NCBI RefSeq assembly: GCF_016735595.1
Contig: NZ_JAERRB010000001.1
Span: 310,001-374,000, forward strand
Reading direction: 5' to 3'
Source of the DNA: Chryseolinea lacunae
GTDB taxonomy: Bacteria > Bacteroidota > Bacteroidia > Cytophagales > Cyclobacteriaceae
Length of the DNA stretch: 64,000 nucleotides
Position 1 is the stretch's first letter; every line of letters starts with the position of its first letter. Shown piece after piece: positions 42,858 to 50,797 of the stretch. Below the pieces are notes generated by a model, which saw only the letters and a list, made by a program, of their open reading frames with translations, did not search any database and was not told the origin of the DNA. A program made the translations under genes and the position numbers.

Positions 42858-45392
42858 CTATCGTTTCTCCTTCAACCGGAGCACAGTGGTTGACCAGGGT
42901 TTACAGGAATATTCAAATTCCGAAGCAACGTTTCGCACCACATCTTCCTGTGGAACGAATTGCCTGGGTTGCTCAAATGAATTTTCATCATCTGGTGAAG
43001 AAGACGATATCACGATCGCTTTGCCATTCGATTCCAAAGACGTGTTGTTTATGCGTAGGGAAACCTTTCGGGAAGTGTTTGTGGCATTCACCAATTTAAT
43101 CACCACTTCATGGGTTTGCTCGTCGCGACCGGCAATGCCAAAAAAATCGAGCGGCTTTGTGTACATCATCAACAGTTTTCCATCCAGGAAACATTCCACG
43201 TTTGTGTTGTTCACACGCAGCTCGATGTCATACCAGCGATTCAGTTCGACAGGCTTTTCCAGGCGCACGGGTTGCGACACAATTGCGTCCGCTCCTTTCG
43301 TCACTGTTTCAAAAGCTGCCACTTTGTTCAGCCAGGCGCCGATGTGCGCGCGGAGATAATTCTGGTTGTCGCGAAACGCAAAGGGAATCATGAAGGCGTT
43401 GTAGCCACCCGTTTTTCTTGCCTTCAACTTCAGCACATAACGATCAAACGACTTCTCTTTCAGCACTGCCAACGGCCATGGCCCATCCTTGGTCTGCGTC
43501 AGCATGTTGTTTTGCGCCGACCATTCGCCACCTTCAAAATTCCAGTCCTGCCCTTTCAGGGATTCGCTTTTGTATAGCACATTGCCGTCTTTGACTATCT
43601 CGATGTCTTTGTATTCGGCTTGCGTATCCCATGTACTCAAGCCAATGCCTCCCTCGAAGAAAGGTTTGCTGGCGTCAACGGGCACGTTTACATTCGTGGC
43701 GAGGTTCACCGTAGCCTTGTTTTCGTTCAGCATCTTGATGGTGTAATATGAAATGCGGGCAAAGCTTTTTGCTTCATCGAATCGGATCAGGTTCACGGGC
43801 CAGTCGGTGTCGTGAACGTTCTCCAGCAAGGGCGCATAGCTGCTCATGGTGATGAGGTCCGAATTTCTTTCCATGCCCAGGATGAACGTTGCGTCGTTGA
43901 GCGCGGCCGTCATGTTGCCTGTGCCCACACCGCTGTTGCAGGCGTATTCGCCCACATAGAGCTTCCAGTCTTTTCGTTCGTATTTGTCATACCAATCCGC
44001 ATAGGCCATCGCCCACCCGGCAGCTTTGTAGGCATGCTCGTCAGCCATGTCCATTTTGCTAATGGTGGCTATTGTTGGTTTGCTCAGGTGGGCGATGCCC
44101 ATTGCGGCCACCACCTGTAGTTGTGGATAGCGTGCTTTTATGGCGTCATAAAAAACATTGAAACGTTTGGCATACTTCTCTCCCACCTGCTCGTTTCCAA
44201 CCTCCACATAGTGCAACGGGAATGGTTCGGGATGGCCGTTCTTTGCACGCAACGCTCCCCACTCCGACTCCTTGGGGCCGATAGCATATTCGATGGCGTG
44301 AAGAATGTCTGTGATGATGGGCGTCACATCCTTGTCTTCAACATACACTCCGCTTCGCATTTCGCAAGCGACGCCACAATTAAACACATACATGGCTTTC
44401 GCGCCGATGTCTTCGCAGAACTGCAGGAACTCGTGATAACCCAAGCCGTCGCTCGACCAATATCCCCACGGGCTATAGGTTCCGGAGCGCTGCTCCACGG
44501 GGCCTAGCGATCGCTTCCAATTGGGTGCACTTTGTGTGCTGATGCCCTCCACAAAACAACCCCCGGGCCACCGGACGAACGCCGGCTTCAGGTCGGCCAG
44601 GTATTGCGCAAGGTCGGCCCGTAAACCATTCTGCCTGCCCTTAAATGTTTTTGTCGGAAAGAGCGAAACAAAGTCGAGCCAAACCTTTCCGGGTTTTGAA
44701 AAGGAAAGTTGAAACGTGGCCTTTGCATCGGTGGCGTCTGCGCGAAGCGTGGCTGTCAATTTTTTCCAGTCTTTTGAATTTACGTTTTCAAATACTTTTT
44801 CGCCCAGCGTTTTTCCATCACCGCCCACCAGCCTGGCCGTGATATTGCCGGTATAGTTTTGCGTGCGGGTATAGAATGTGAGCGCATAGGTTTCGCCTTG
44901 CTGAACATTAATTCCCCAAAAGCCTTCGTTGACCACAGCAACCTTGCCCGTTTTGCCCAGCCGGGTAACTTCAACTTTCAAGGACCGGGGATTCTCCTTG
45001 TACAACGGATCGCTCAGGTCGAGTGAAATTTTTCCCGTTGCGCCGCCGCCGGTTGTCAACGTCCATGCGGGATAATCGGACTTGGCTTCGAAAGGCATTT
45101 TCCAATCCGACACTTTTTCCGAGCCGAAGTGGGGTGTGCGCGGTGGAATGATGAAGCCCGAGTCGAGCGTGCAGCCTTCGGGGATGCGGCTCTCTTCAAA
45201 GCCACGGTTCTGAATCAGCTCGGCATAGAGACCACCTTCGCCACCGTGACTGATCTCCTCGAAAAAAATGCCATGCAACTCTTTTGACACGGGTGCGCCG
45301 GTTTTGGCTGCATCCACAATGATGGTGGGGCCCTGTGCCGTGCAAACGTTCCAGACAAACAGGAGAAATGATGTGTGAAGAATCTTATGCAT
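42858..45392 (-). CDS. GH51 alpha-L-arabinofuranosidase
   Basis: This secreted enzyme has 844 residues with a signal peptide (about 1-19, ending CTAQ), then HGIFFEEISHGGEGGLYAEL, a diagnostic GH51 start. A carbohydrate-binding-like insert lies at about 95-240. The catalytic barrel has the acid/base E401 in VGNEQVG and nucleophile E482 in YVGEYACNSG. A further LamG-like insert (about 560-740) precedes the C-terminal sandwich, which ends TTVLRLKEKR. It releases alpha-L-arabinofuranose from arabinan, arabinoxylan or arabinogalactan side chains. It is divergent from an AraC regulator and its last codons adjoin a GH97 remnant. Family assignment is firm; which polymer is hit is inferred from the neighbours. 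Confidence 0.93.
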   Translation of the reverse strand: MHKILHTSFLLFVWNVCTAQGPTIIVDAAKTGAPVSKELHGIFFEEISHGGEGGLYAELIQNRGFEESRIPEGCTLDSGFIIPPRTPHFGSEKVSDWKMPFEAKSDYPAWTLTTGGGATGKISLDLSDPLYKENPRSLKVEVTRLGKTGKVAVVNEGFWGINVQQGETYALTFYTRTQNYTGNITARLVGGDGKTLGEKVFENVNSKDWKKLTATLRADATDAKATFQLSFSKPGKVWLDFVSLFPTKTFKGRQNGLRADLAQYLADLKPAFVRWPGGCFVEGISTQSAPNWKRSLGPVEQRSGTYSPWGYWSSDGLGYHEFLQFCEDIGAKAMYVFNCGVACEMRSGVYVEDKDVTPIITDILHAIEYAIGPKESEWGALRAKNGHPEPFPLHYVEVGNEQVGEKYAKRFNVFYDAIKARYPQLQVVAAMGIAHLSKPTIATISKMDMADEHAYKAAGWAMAYADWYDKYERKDWKLYVGEYACNSGVGTGNMTAALNDATFILGMERNSDLITMSSYAPLLENVHDTDWPVNLIRFDEAKSFARISYYTIKMLNENKATVNLATNVNVPVDASKPFFEGGIGLSTWDTQAEYKDIEIVKDGNVLYKSESLKGQDWNFEGGEWSAQNNMLTQTKDGPWPLAVLKEKSFDRYVLKLKARKTGGYNAFMIPFAFRDNQNYLRAHIGAWLNKVAAFETVTKGADAIVSQPVRLEKPVELNRWYDIELRVNNTNVECFLDGKLLMMYTKPLDFFGIAGRDEQTHEVVIKLVNATNTSRKVSLRINNTSLESNGKAIVISSSSPDDENSFEQPRQFVPQEDVVRNVASEFEYSCKPWSTTVLRLKEKR

Positions 45393-45698
45393 ACTATTTT
45401 GTCATCCTATTTCCAGGGTTCACGCTTTGTATCGCTGCAGGTGACAGACCGGGGAGATGGAAACGAAAGGTAGTATCAATGTTAATTGTCCGTTTTACAA
45501 ATATTGCCTGCCCTCAATACGATTTTACCCGTATTCAAATGATTGCAGGCTTGGGTTGGATAGCGTAGTACAATCTCCAAACCCCGTTGCGGCTGATCTG
45601 ATATTATCCTACCCTAATACTTTATTAACTGTACATTTGACAATTATTAAATTTTTGCGAATATTTAGCTAACAGAATTTAACACACCCCCCAATTCT
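45393..45698. promoter_or_regulatory. Divergent promoter region between GH51 and the AraC regulator
   Basis: In this 306-bp AT-rich interval, two inverted repeats lie in the GH51-proximal half: AATACG (45516-45521) with CGTATT (45530-45535), and GCCTGC (45506-45511) with GCAGGC (45545-45550). They are candidate operators for the AraC protein. TTGACA at 45637-45642 followed by an AT-rich TAAATTTT may be the promoter of the regulator. None is proven. Confidence 0.38.
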
Positions 45699-46592
45699 AT
45701 GAAGATTCTACCCTTTAAAATCCCAAAGACGTCACAAGAATCTTTCAGGCTTCAAGAGGACCAGGAGATTCATTTTTACGACAATCTTCATCAACACCCT
45801 GAAATACAGCTCACCCTGATCCTGAGCAGCGAGGGAAAAGTGATTGTTGGTGATTTTATAGGAGCCTTCAAGCCGGGCGACATTTTTCTGATCGGCCCCA
45901 ACCTCCCCCACGTGTTTCGAAACGATCAAAAATATTACGACAATCCCCGGGAGGGACAGGCGCATTCGCTTACGGTGTTCTTTGAATGGAAATCGTTTGG
46001 CGACACCTTCCTGTCTATGCCCGAACTATCGCACCTCAGCGACTTCTCCCGGCAAAGCGAACGCGGGTTGTTTATCCAGGAACCCATCAAAAGCCGCATC
46101 GCGCAATTGATGAAGTGTATGTTCCGCAAAACAGGAATGGACCGGCTGATCGTGTTGCTGAAACTGCTAAACATCATGTCGGCACACAACAACATGGAAC
46201 CGCTGGCATCGTCGGGTGTGTACAACGAATTTGACGAACTGGACGGGCGCAAACTTGCGGACATCTACCGCTTCACTATGAACGAATTTCATCGCAAGAT
46301 TTCGCTCGACGAAGTGGCCGACCTGGCCCACATGACCACGAATTCATTTTGCCGTTATTTCAAAAAACGCACACGCAAATCGTATGTCGATTTCCTCACC
46401 GAGATACGCATCGGGCACGCCCGCAAGCTTTTGCAACAAGACGACCTGAGCATCTCGCAGATATCCATTGAAGTAGGCTTTAACAACCTTTCGAATTTTA
46501 ATCGCAAGTTCAGGTCGGTTTGTTCCATCACACCAACCGAGTTCAAAAAGCTTAACGAAAACAAAATGGATATCGCCGCGGTGCACGCTTAG
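45699..46592 (+). CDS. AraC-family transcriptional regulator
   Basis: The 297-residue protein has an N-terminal cupin-like sensor (about 20-110, HQHPEIQLTLILSSEGKVIVGD and GDIFLIGPNLPHVF) and a C-terminal double HTH (about 190-290, ISLDEVADLAHMTTNSFCRYFKKRTRKS and ISQISIEVGFNNLSNFNRKF). The cupin usually binds a sugar. It sits between the GH51 gene (divergent) and the end of the GH127 operon (convergent), so it is the best candidate for regulating these arabinosidases, probably in response to arabinose or an arabino-oligosaccharide. No regulator gene is present in the hydroxyproline operon itself. Confidence 0.92.
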   Translation: MKILPFKIPKTSQESFRLQEDQEIHFYDNLHQHPEIQLTLILSSEGKVIVGDFIGAFKPGDIFLIGPNLPHVFRNDQKYYDNPREGQAHSLTVFFEWKSFGDTFLSMPELSHLSDFSRQSERGLFIQEPIKSRIAQLMKCMFRKTGMDRLIVLLKLLNIMSAHNNMEPLASSGVYNEFDELDGRKLADIYRFTMNEFHRKISLDEVADLAHMTTNSFCRYFKKRTRKSYVDFLTEIRIGHARKLLQQDDLSISQISIEVGFNNLSNFNRKFRSVCSITPTEFKKLNENKMDIAAVHA

Positions 46593-46602
46593 ACAAGCGT
46601 GC
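46583..46602 (+). terminator. Hairpin overlapping the AraC stop codon
   Basis: GCACGCTT (46583-46590) and AAGCGTGC (46595-46602) are perfect complements with a 4-nt loop containing part of the TAG stop codon. Only a weak T-rich stretch follows, so termination is likely but not certain. Confidence 0.42.
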
Positions 46603-46631
46603 GTCGTTTAACATTTCATTCACTATCTTTT

Positions 46632-48317
46632 TTACGGCTGAGCAAACTTCCAGCGACTCTTATATCCTGGCGAGAGCTTTTCTCCGATCAGAATCGCACG
46701 GACAAATTCTATGGGAATGCCATTTTCCTTTAGAATGCGATCATGAAAATCTTTCTCCTTCATTTTCCCTGACGCAACAAGTTCTTTGCGCAAGGCATAC
46801 AACTGCAAGCCGCCAATCATGTAGCTCACCTGATACAAGGGGTCGTAGCCCGCAGTGAACGACCGACGTACTTCTGCCTCAGCGTTTGCATACTCGTGGC
46901 CCACACGGCTCACCAGAAAGTCGATGCACTGCTGTGGTGTCATTTTTTCGAGGTGATAGCTGAGCGAGAAGATGATGCGGGCACAGCGATGCATGCGCCA
47001 GAACAACATGCCAATGCGGTCTTCCGGACTTTTTGCAAATCCTTTGTCCCACAAATTCATCTCCCAATACAACGCCCAGCCTTCGGTCCAGAACGGTGTG
47101 TAGAACGCGCTGCGATAGGGTTTGTAACGGCTCTGCATATACTGCTGAAGATGGTGCCCGGGAATGAGTTCGTGTTGCACGGTGGCGCGTGAGAAGTGTG
47201 GGTTGTTGCCCCGCATGCTCATTAATTTCTCGCCGTGTTCCATGGTGTTGGTGGGATACGAAATCAGAATTTCCTCACCGCCAAGAAAGAACGGGTTTAT
47301 CTTCTGTGCTGCAGGCGACATCATGCCCATGCGCCACGTTTCTTTCGCCAATGGTGGGATGGTGACCAGGTCGTTTGTTTCCAGAAAACGAATGGCTTCT
47401 GTGGCCAGGCCAAACACCATGGCTGGCTGCTCGCCCGGAGCAACATAGCTACCCTTCACTTTCTCAAGCGCCGCTTTCCAGTCATTTCCAAAACCCATCT
47501 CCTGCGAGGCCTTCAACATCTCGGCATCACACCACGCAAACTGTTGCTGCGCAATGGCGATCAGTTCTTCCGGCGAATAGGGAATGAATTCCAGCTCCAG
47601 GCTTTTCAATAAAGCACTCTTCCCAATGGGCTTGCCAATGATGCCGCTGCCATCGTCTTTCACCGATGTGTTCTGATAGTTGTCTTTCAGAAAGGAAGCA
47701 TACGCTGTCAAGGACGAATCAAGCTTGTGAAACGGCTTCACCGTCCACCAGGTGAACTGAGGATCGTAGCCTTTGTAAAAATCAAACGACTCGTGCAATG
47801 CACTTTGCAGAGACTTCACCACCAGCTTTGCCTTGTCTGCTTTTTGCCAGCTGTTGAACGGCGCCTTGGCAAATGTTTCTTTTGCCTTTGCAATGGCTTT
47901 TGTCATGTCTTCAAAATCCTGCGCCGTCTGTGGACTGTTGACGGTTTTCCCTGTGGCACGCTGTTCAACAAACGCATAGAGCGGCGTGGCAAATTTCAAG
48001 ACACTCGAAACCTCATCAAACTTTTGTTCATCCAGCGAATGAAAGTAGGCTTCCTTTTCAATCTGGTTTTGCAACAGCACATAGTCCACTTTTGCTTCGG
48101 CAGTCAGAGACTCGTAGGGAAGATTCTTTAGAACATTTCTGTAACCTTCGTAGAAAAGATTGAAGCGCGTGTAGTATGCCTTCGACTCTTGCACGGGATA
48201 CTTTCTATAGAGCGCATACTTGTCTTCACTAAACTGCTGAATCAACTCCGCCACATTTTGCCCGTGACCGGCAGTGACCATAAAAAACAAAAACAGACTG
48301 AGAAGACGGAGTTTCAT
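46632..48317 (-). CDS. DUF885-family secreted zinc peptidase-like protein
   Basis: The protein has 561 residues with a signal peptide (about 1-19, GHGQ). It is mostly helical, and carries the DUF885 metal motif QHELIPGHHLQQ with H382, E383, H388 and H389, followed by WTEGWALYWE, which gives the third ligand. A late RRSFTAGYDPLYQVSYMIGG completes the family pattern. DUF885 proteins are gluzincin-like metallopeptidases or carboxypeptidases of unsettled specificity. It is the last gene of the run that starts with the two DUF1680 enzymes (26-bp gap), so it may trim the peptide backbone once sugars are removed; that is inference. Confidence 0.85.
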   Translation of the reverse strand: MKLRLLSLFLFFMVTAGHGQNVAELIQQFSEDKYALYRKYPVQESKAYYTRFNLFYEGYRNVLKNLPYESLTAEAKVDYVLLQNQIEKEAYFHSLDEQKFDEVSSVLKFATPLYAFVEQRATGKTVNSPQTAQDFEDMTKAIAKAKETFAKAPFNSWQKADKAKLVVKSLQSALHESFDFYKGYDPQFTWWTVKPFHKLDSSLTAYASFLKDNYQNTSVKDDGSGIIGKPIGKSALLKSLELEFIPYSPEELIAIAQQQFAWCDAEMLKASQEMGFGNDWKAALEKVKGSYVAPGEQPAMVFGLATEAIRFLETNDLVTIPPLAKETWRMGMMSPAAQKINPFFLGGEEILISYPTNTMEHGEKLMSMRGNNPHFSRATVQHELIPGHHLQQYMQSRYKPYRSAFYTPFWTEGWALYWEMNLWDKGFAKSPEDRIGMLFWRMHRCARIIFSLSYHLEKMTPQQCIDFLVSRVGHEYANAEAEVRRSFTAGYDPLYQVSYMIGGLQLYALRKELVASGKMKEKDFHDRILKENGIPIEFVRAILIGEKLSPGYKSRWKFAQP

Positions 48318-48343
48318 GTGTGCCGTTTAGATATTAGATTTTA

Positions 48344-50746
48344 CTATCGCGATTCTTTCACCAACCTGACCCCGAACAAGGGACCGGCTTGATTTTTTGC
48401 TTTGGCCTGGAAGGTGACTTTCACACTTGTTTTTCCCGTCACCAGATGGGTCGGAACTTTGTAAGCGATATCGTAGAACTTGCTTTCTTTGAATTTATTC
48501 AGATCCACACTGGCAATCTTTTCGCCATCCACAAGAATGTCGAAATTGCGTCCACGGTTGTCCATGCCCCAATAGGTGGCGATGAGGTTGTAGGAAAAAC
48601 CCGAAGCCACCTTCATGGTGAAGCTGAACGAGCCGCCATCATTTGCCACTCTGAATTTACGCGTGTGCGACTCTCCTGTTTCCAAATTTTCGCCGGTGAA
48701 ATTGTGGTCGCGTTCGGGTTGCATTTCGCCGACGCGCAATTCGTCGACGGTGCTTTTCTCCAGCTCATAGGCTGCTTTCTTTTTCTCTTCGTAGCGCTGC
48801 TGTTCGTCTTTCCAGGCGAGTGGCGAAAACACATCCCAATACACCGTGTAGAATTCATCGGCCACGCTATAGAACGGTTGAAGGGTCACGTCGCTGGGCG
48901 CGCCGATTTTGTTGGTTTTAAAAACCAATGCGTCTTTAGACTCTGCTACAAACAACTTGTTTGCGTCCGCCTCATCCGAAACCAGCACAGGAATGCCCGT
49001 GGCAGGATCAGGTTCTGATGTTCCCAGGTTGCCCGCCAGCAATATCGGACCATAGAAAAACGCTTTACGATCCTTATTATCAGGCATCGCCACTGCGTGC
49101 AACGACGATTCGAAATCAACGGCAATCTCGTCGTTGTTCTTCCACTTTTGCGTCAGGGCAATGTATCCGTCCTGTGCCACACTTGCCGCAACGGCTTTTC
49201 CGTTTACGCGGACCACGATTTCTTTCGGTGCCCACTGCGGTTTCCGGATGCGGATGGTTCGTGTTTGCGCCTGGCTGGTTTGAATGGTGAGCCTGATGGT
49301 TTTTTCCTGGGGAATCTTGCTGTTCAAGGTCAGTCGGAAATCCTTTTCTTTCCAGTTCAAAACTGAAGGAATGAAAAGGTTCACATACACACTTCCGTCT
49401 TTTCCTCTGAAGAAAATGCTTTCACCATACTTCACATGGTTTTCGATGCCCGATCCCACACAGCACGTAAACGTGTTGAACTCATCGCTAAATTCTTTGC
49501 GCGTTCCCATGCGTAAGGGCACGAAATAGCACATCATGCCGGTCTTGTGATTCTGCGATGCCAGGATATGGTTGTACAATCCGCGTTCATAATATTCCAT
49601 CAGCTCGGCCGAAGGTTGCAGCGCAAACAAGTGCCGGGTCAGCTTCAGCATGTTGTAGGTGTTGCACGTTTCCATAGTGTTGTCTGTGAGCTTGTCGTTG
49701 AGCTTGTCGGCTTCGCTCAGGTATTCGTAGTTGCTGTTTCCGCCGGGCGCGTATGAGTGGTGGTTGACAACGGTCTTCCAGAAAAAATCGCCAATCACAA
49801 AATCGCTTTTTGCGCCGGTAAGTTCATAGCGACGCACGGTGCCGATCACTTTTGGAATTTGTGTGTTGGAGTGTCGTCCGGGGAGAATATCAACGCGTTT
49901 GGCCAACGAGTCAAGCACCACTTTGTCGTGGAACTTATAAGAAAGATCAAGGTACTTTTTGTTTTTGGTGAAGGCGTAGGTATTTACCAACACTTCGTTC
50001 ATGCCACCGTATTCGCAGAGCAGCATCTTTTGAATTTGTTCGTCGTTTAGATTCTTCAGGGTCGTTTCGGTCCAGTCGGCCATGCGTTGTTCGATGGCGA
50101 GGGCCTTGTCGTTATTGCAGTAGAGGTAGGCATCCAGCAAGCCGGCCATCACTTTGTGAATGGTGTACCATGGCGACCATGAGCCGTTCAGGTCAAAACC
50201 ACGGGAGCGAATTTGCCCCTGCGACACTTCCATGAACACCGAATCTTCGCGGGGAATGGCGCCGACGTAACCTGTCTTGCGGGCCACCTGGCATGCTTCC
50301 AACTCGTCAACAATGTAGTTGACACGCTTTAGAAACTCCGGGTTTCCAGAGACAGCATATTCAATGGCGCAGGCAGAGAGATAATGTCCGAGCGTGTGGC
50401 CTGCAAGACCATCGCTCTCCCACCCGCCATATTTCTCGGCCTTCGGTTTCAATCCCGAGTGTGTTCTGAATTGTGACAGCAACCGGTCGGGTTCAATCAC
50501 CAACAGGTATTTGATATCGGCGTCGCGCGCATCGGTGAACACGCTGGGCAACAGGTTCACTTCATTGAGGGCGAAGGGATATGCGGCAATGGCCACCTGC
50601 GGTTTCACCTTGACCCGTGCATTGTTTTCGTCAGGCAAATAGGATTGCCCGTTTGCGTCGCGCACTGTCGCGACCACTCCGAACAACGAAAACACTGCAA
50701 GGGCCACCGCATGACGGCGGGTATGAGAAGAGATGAATGAAAGCAT
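48344..50746 (-). CDS. DUF1680 (GH127/GH146) beta-L-arabinofuranosidase-like enzyme
   Basis: The protein has 800 residues with a long N-terminal signal (about 1-34, ending ANGQ). The (alpha/alpha)6 barrel shows WESDGLAGHTLGHYLSACA and the metal/nucleophile set known from beta-L-arabinofuranosidase HypBA1: E359-x-C361 in METCNTYN, then adjacent C428-C429 in FTCCVGSG, where the cysteines coordinate zinc and one is the nucleophile. The C-terminal 130 residues add a beta-sandwich. The sequence looks closer to the GH146 branch than to HypBA1. It likely releases terminal beta-L-arabinofuranose. It lies 51 bp after a second DUF1680 gene and 26 bp before DUF885. Confidence 0.88.
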   Translation of the reverse strand: MLSFISSHTRRHAVALAVFSLFGVVATVRDANGQSYLPDENNARVKVKPQVAIAAYPFALNEVNLLPSVFTDARDADIKYLLVIEPDRLLSQFRTHSGLKPKAEKYGGWESDGLAGHTLGHYLSACAIEYAVSGNPEFLKRVNYIVDELEACQVARKTGYVGAIPREDSVFMEVSQGQIRSRGFDLNGSWSPWYTIHKVMAGLLDAYLYCNNDKALAIEQRMADWTETTLKNLNDEQIQKMLLCEYGGMNEVLVNTYAFTKNKKYLDLSYKFHDKVVLDSLAKRVDILPGRHSNTQIPKVIGTVRRYELTGAKSDFVIGDFFWKTVVNHHSYAPGGNSNYEYLSEADKLNDKLTDNTMETCNTYNMLKLTRHLFALQPSAELMEYYERGLYNHILASQNHKTGMMCYFVPLRMGTRKEFSDEFNTFTCCVGSGIENHVKYGESIFFRGKDGSVYVNLFIPSVLNWKEKDFRLTLNSKIPQEKTIRLTIQTSQAQTRTIRIRKPQWAPKEIVVRVNGKAVAASVAQDGYIALTQKWKNNDEIAVDFESSLHAVAMPDNKDRKAFFYGPILLAGNLGTSEPDPATGIPVLVSDEADANKLFVAESKDALVFKTNKIGAPSDVTLQPFYSVADEFYTVYWDVFSPLAWKDEQQRYEEKKKAAYELEKSTVDELRVGEMQPERDHNFTGENLETGESHTRKFRVANDGGSFSFTMKVASGFSYNLIATYWGMDNRGRNFDILVDGEKIASVDLNKFKESKFYDIAYKVPTHLVTGKTSVKVTFQAKAKNQAGPLFGVRLVKESR

Positions 50747-50797
50747 GACTATTCTTTAATGAACTTACAAATCATTGAAACTATACGAGGCGCAACC

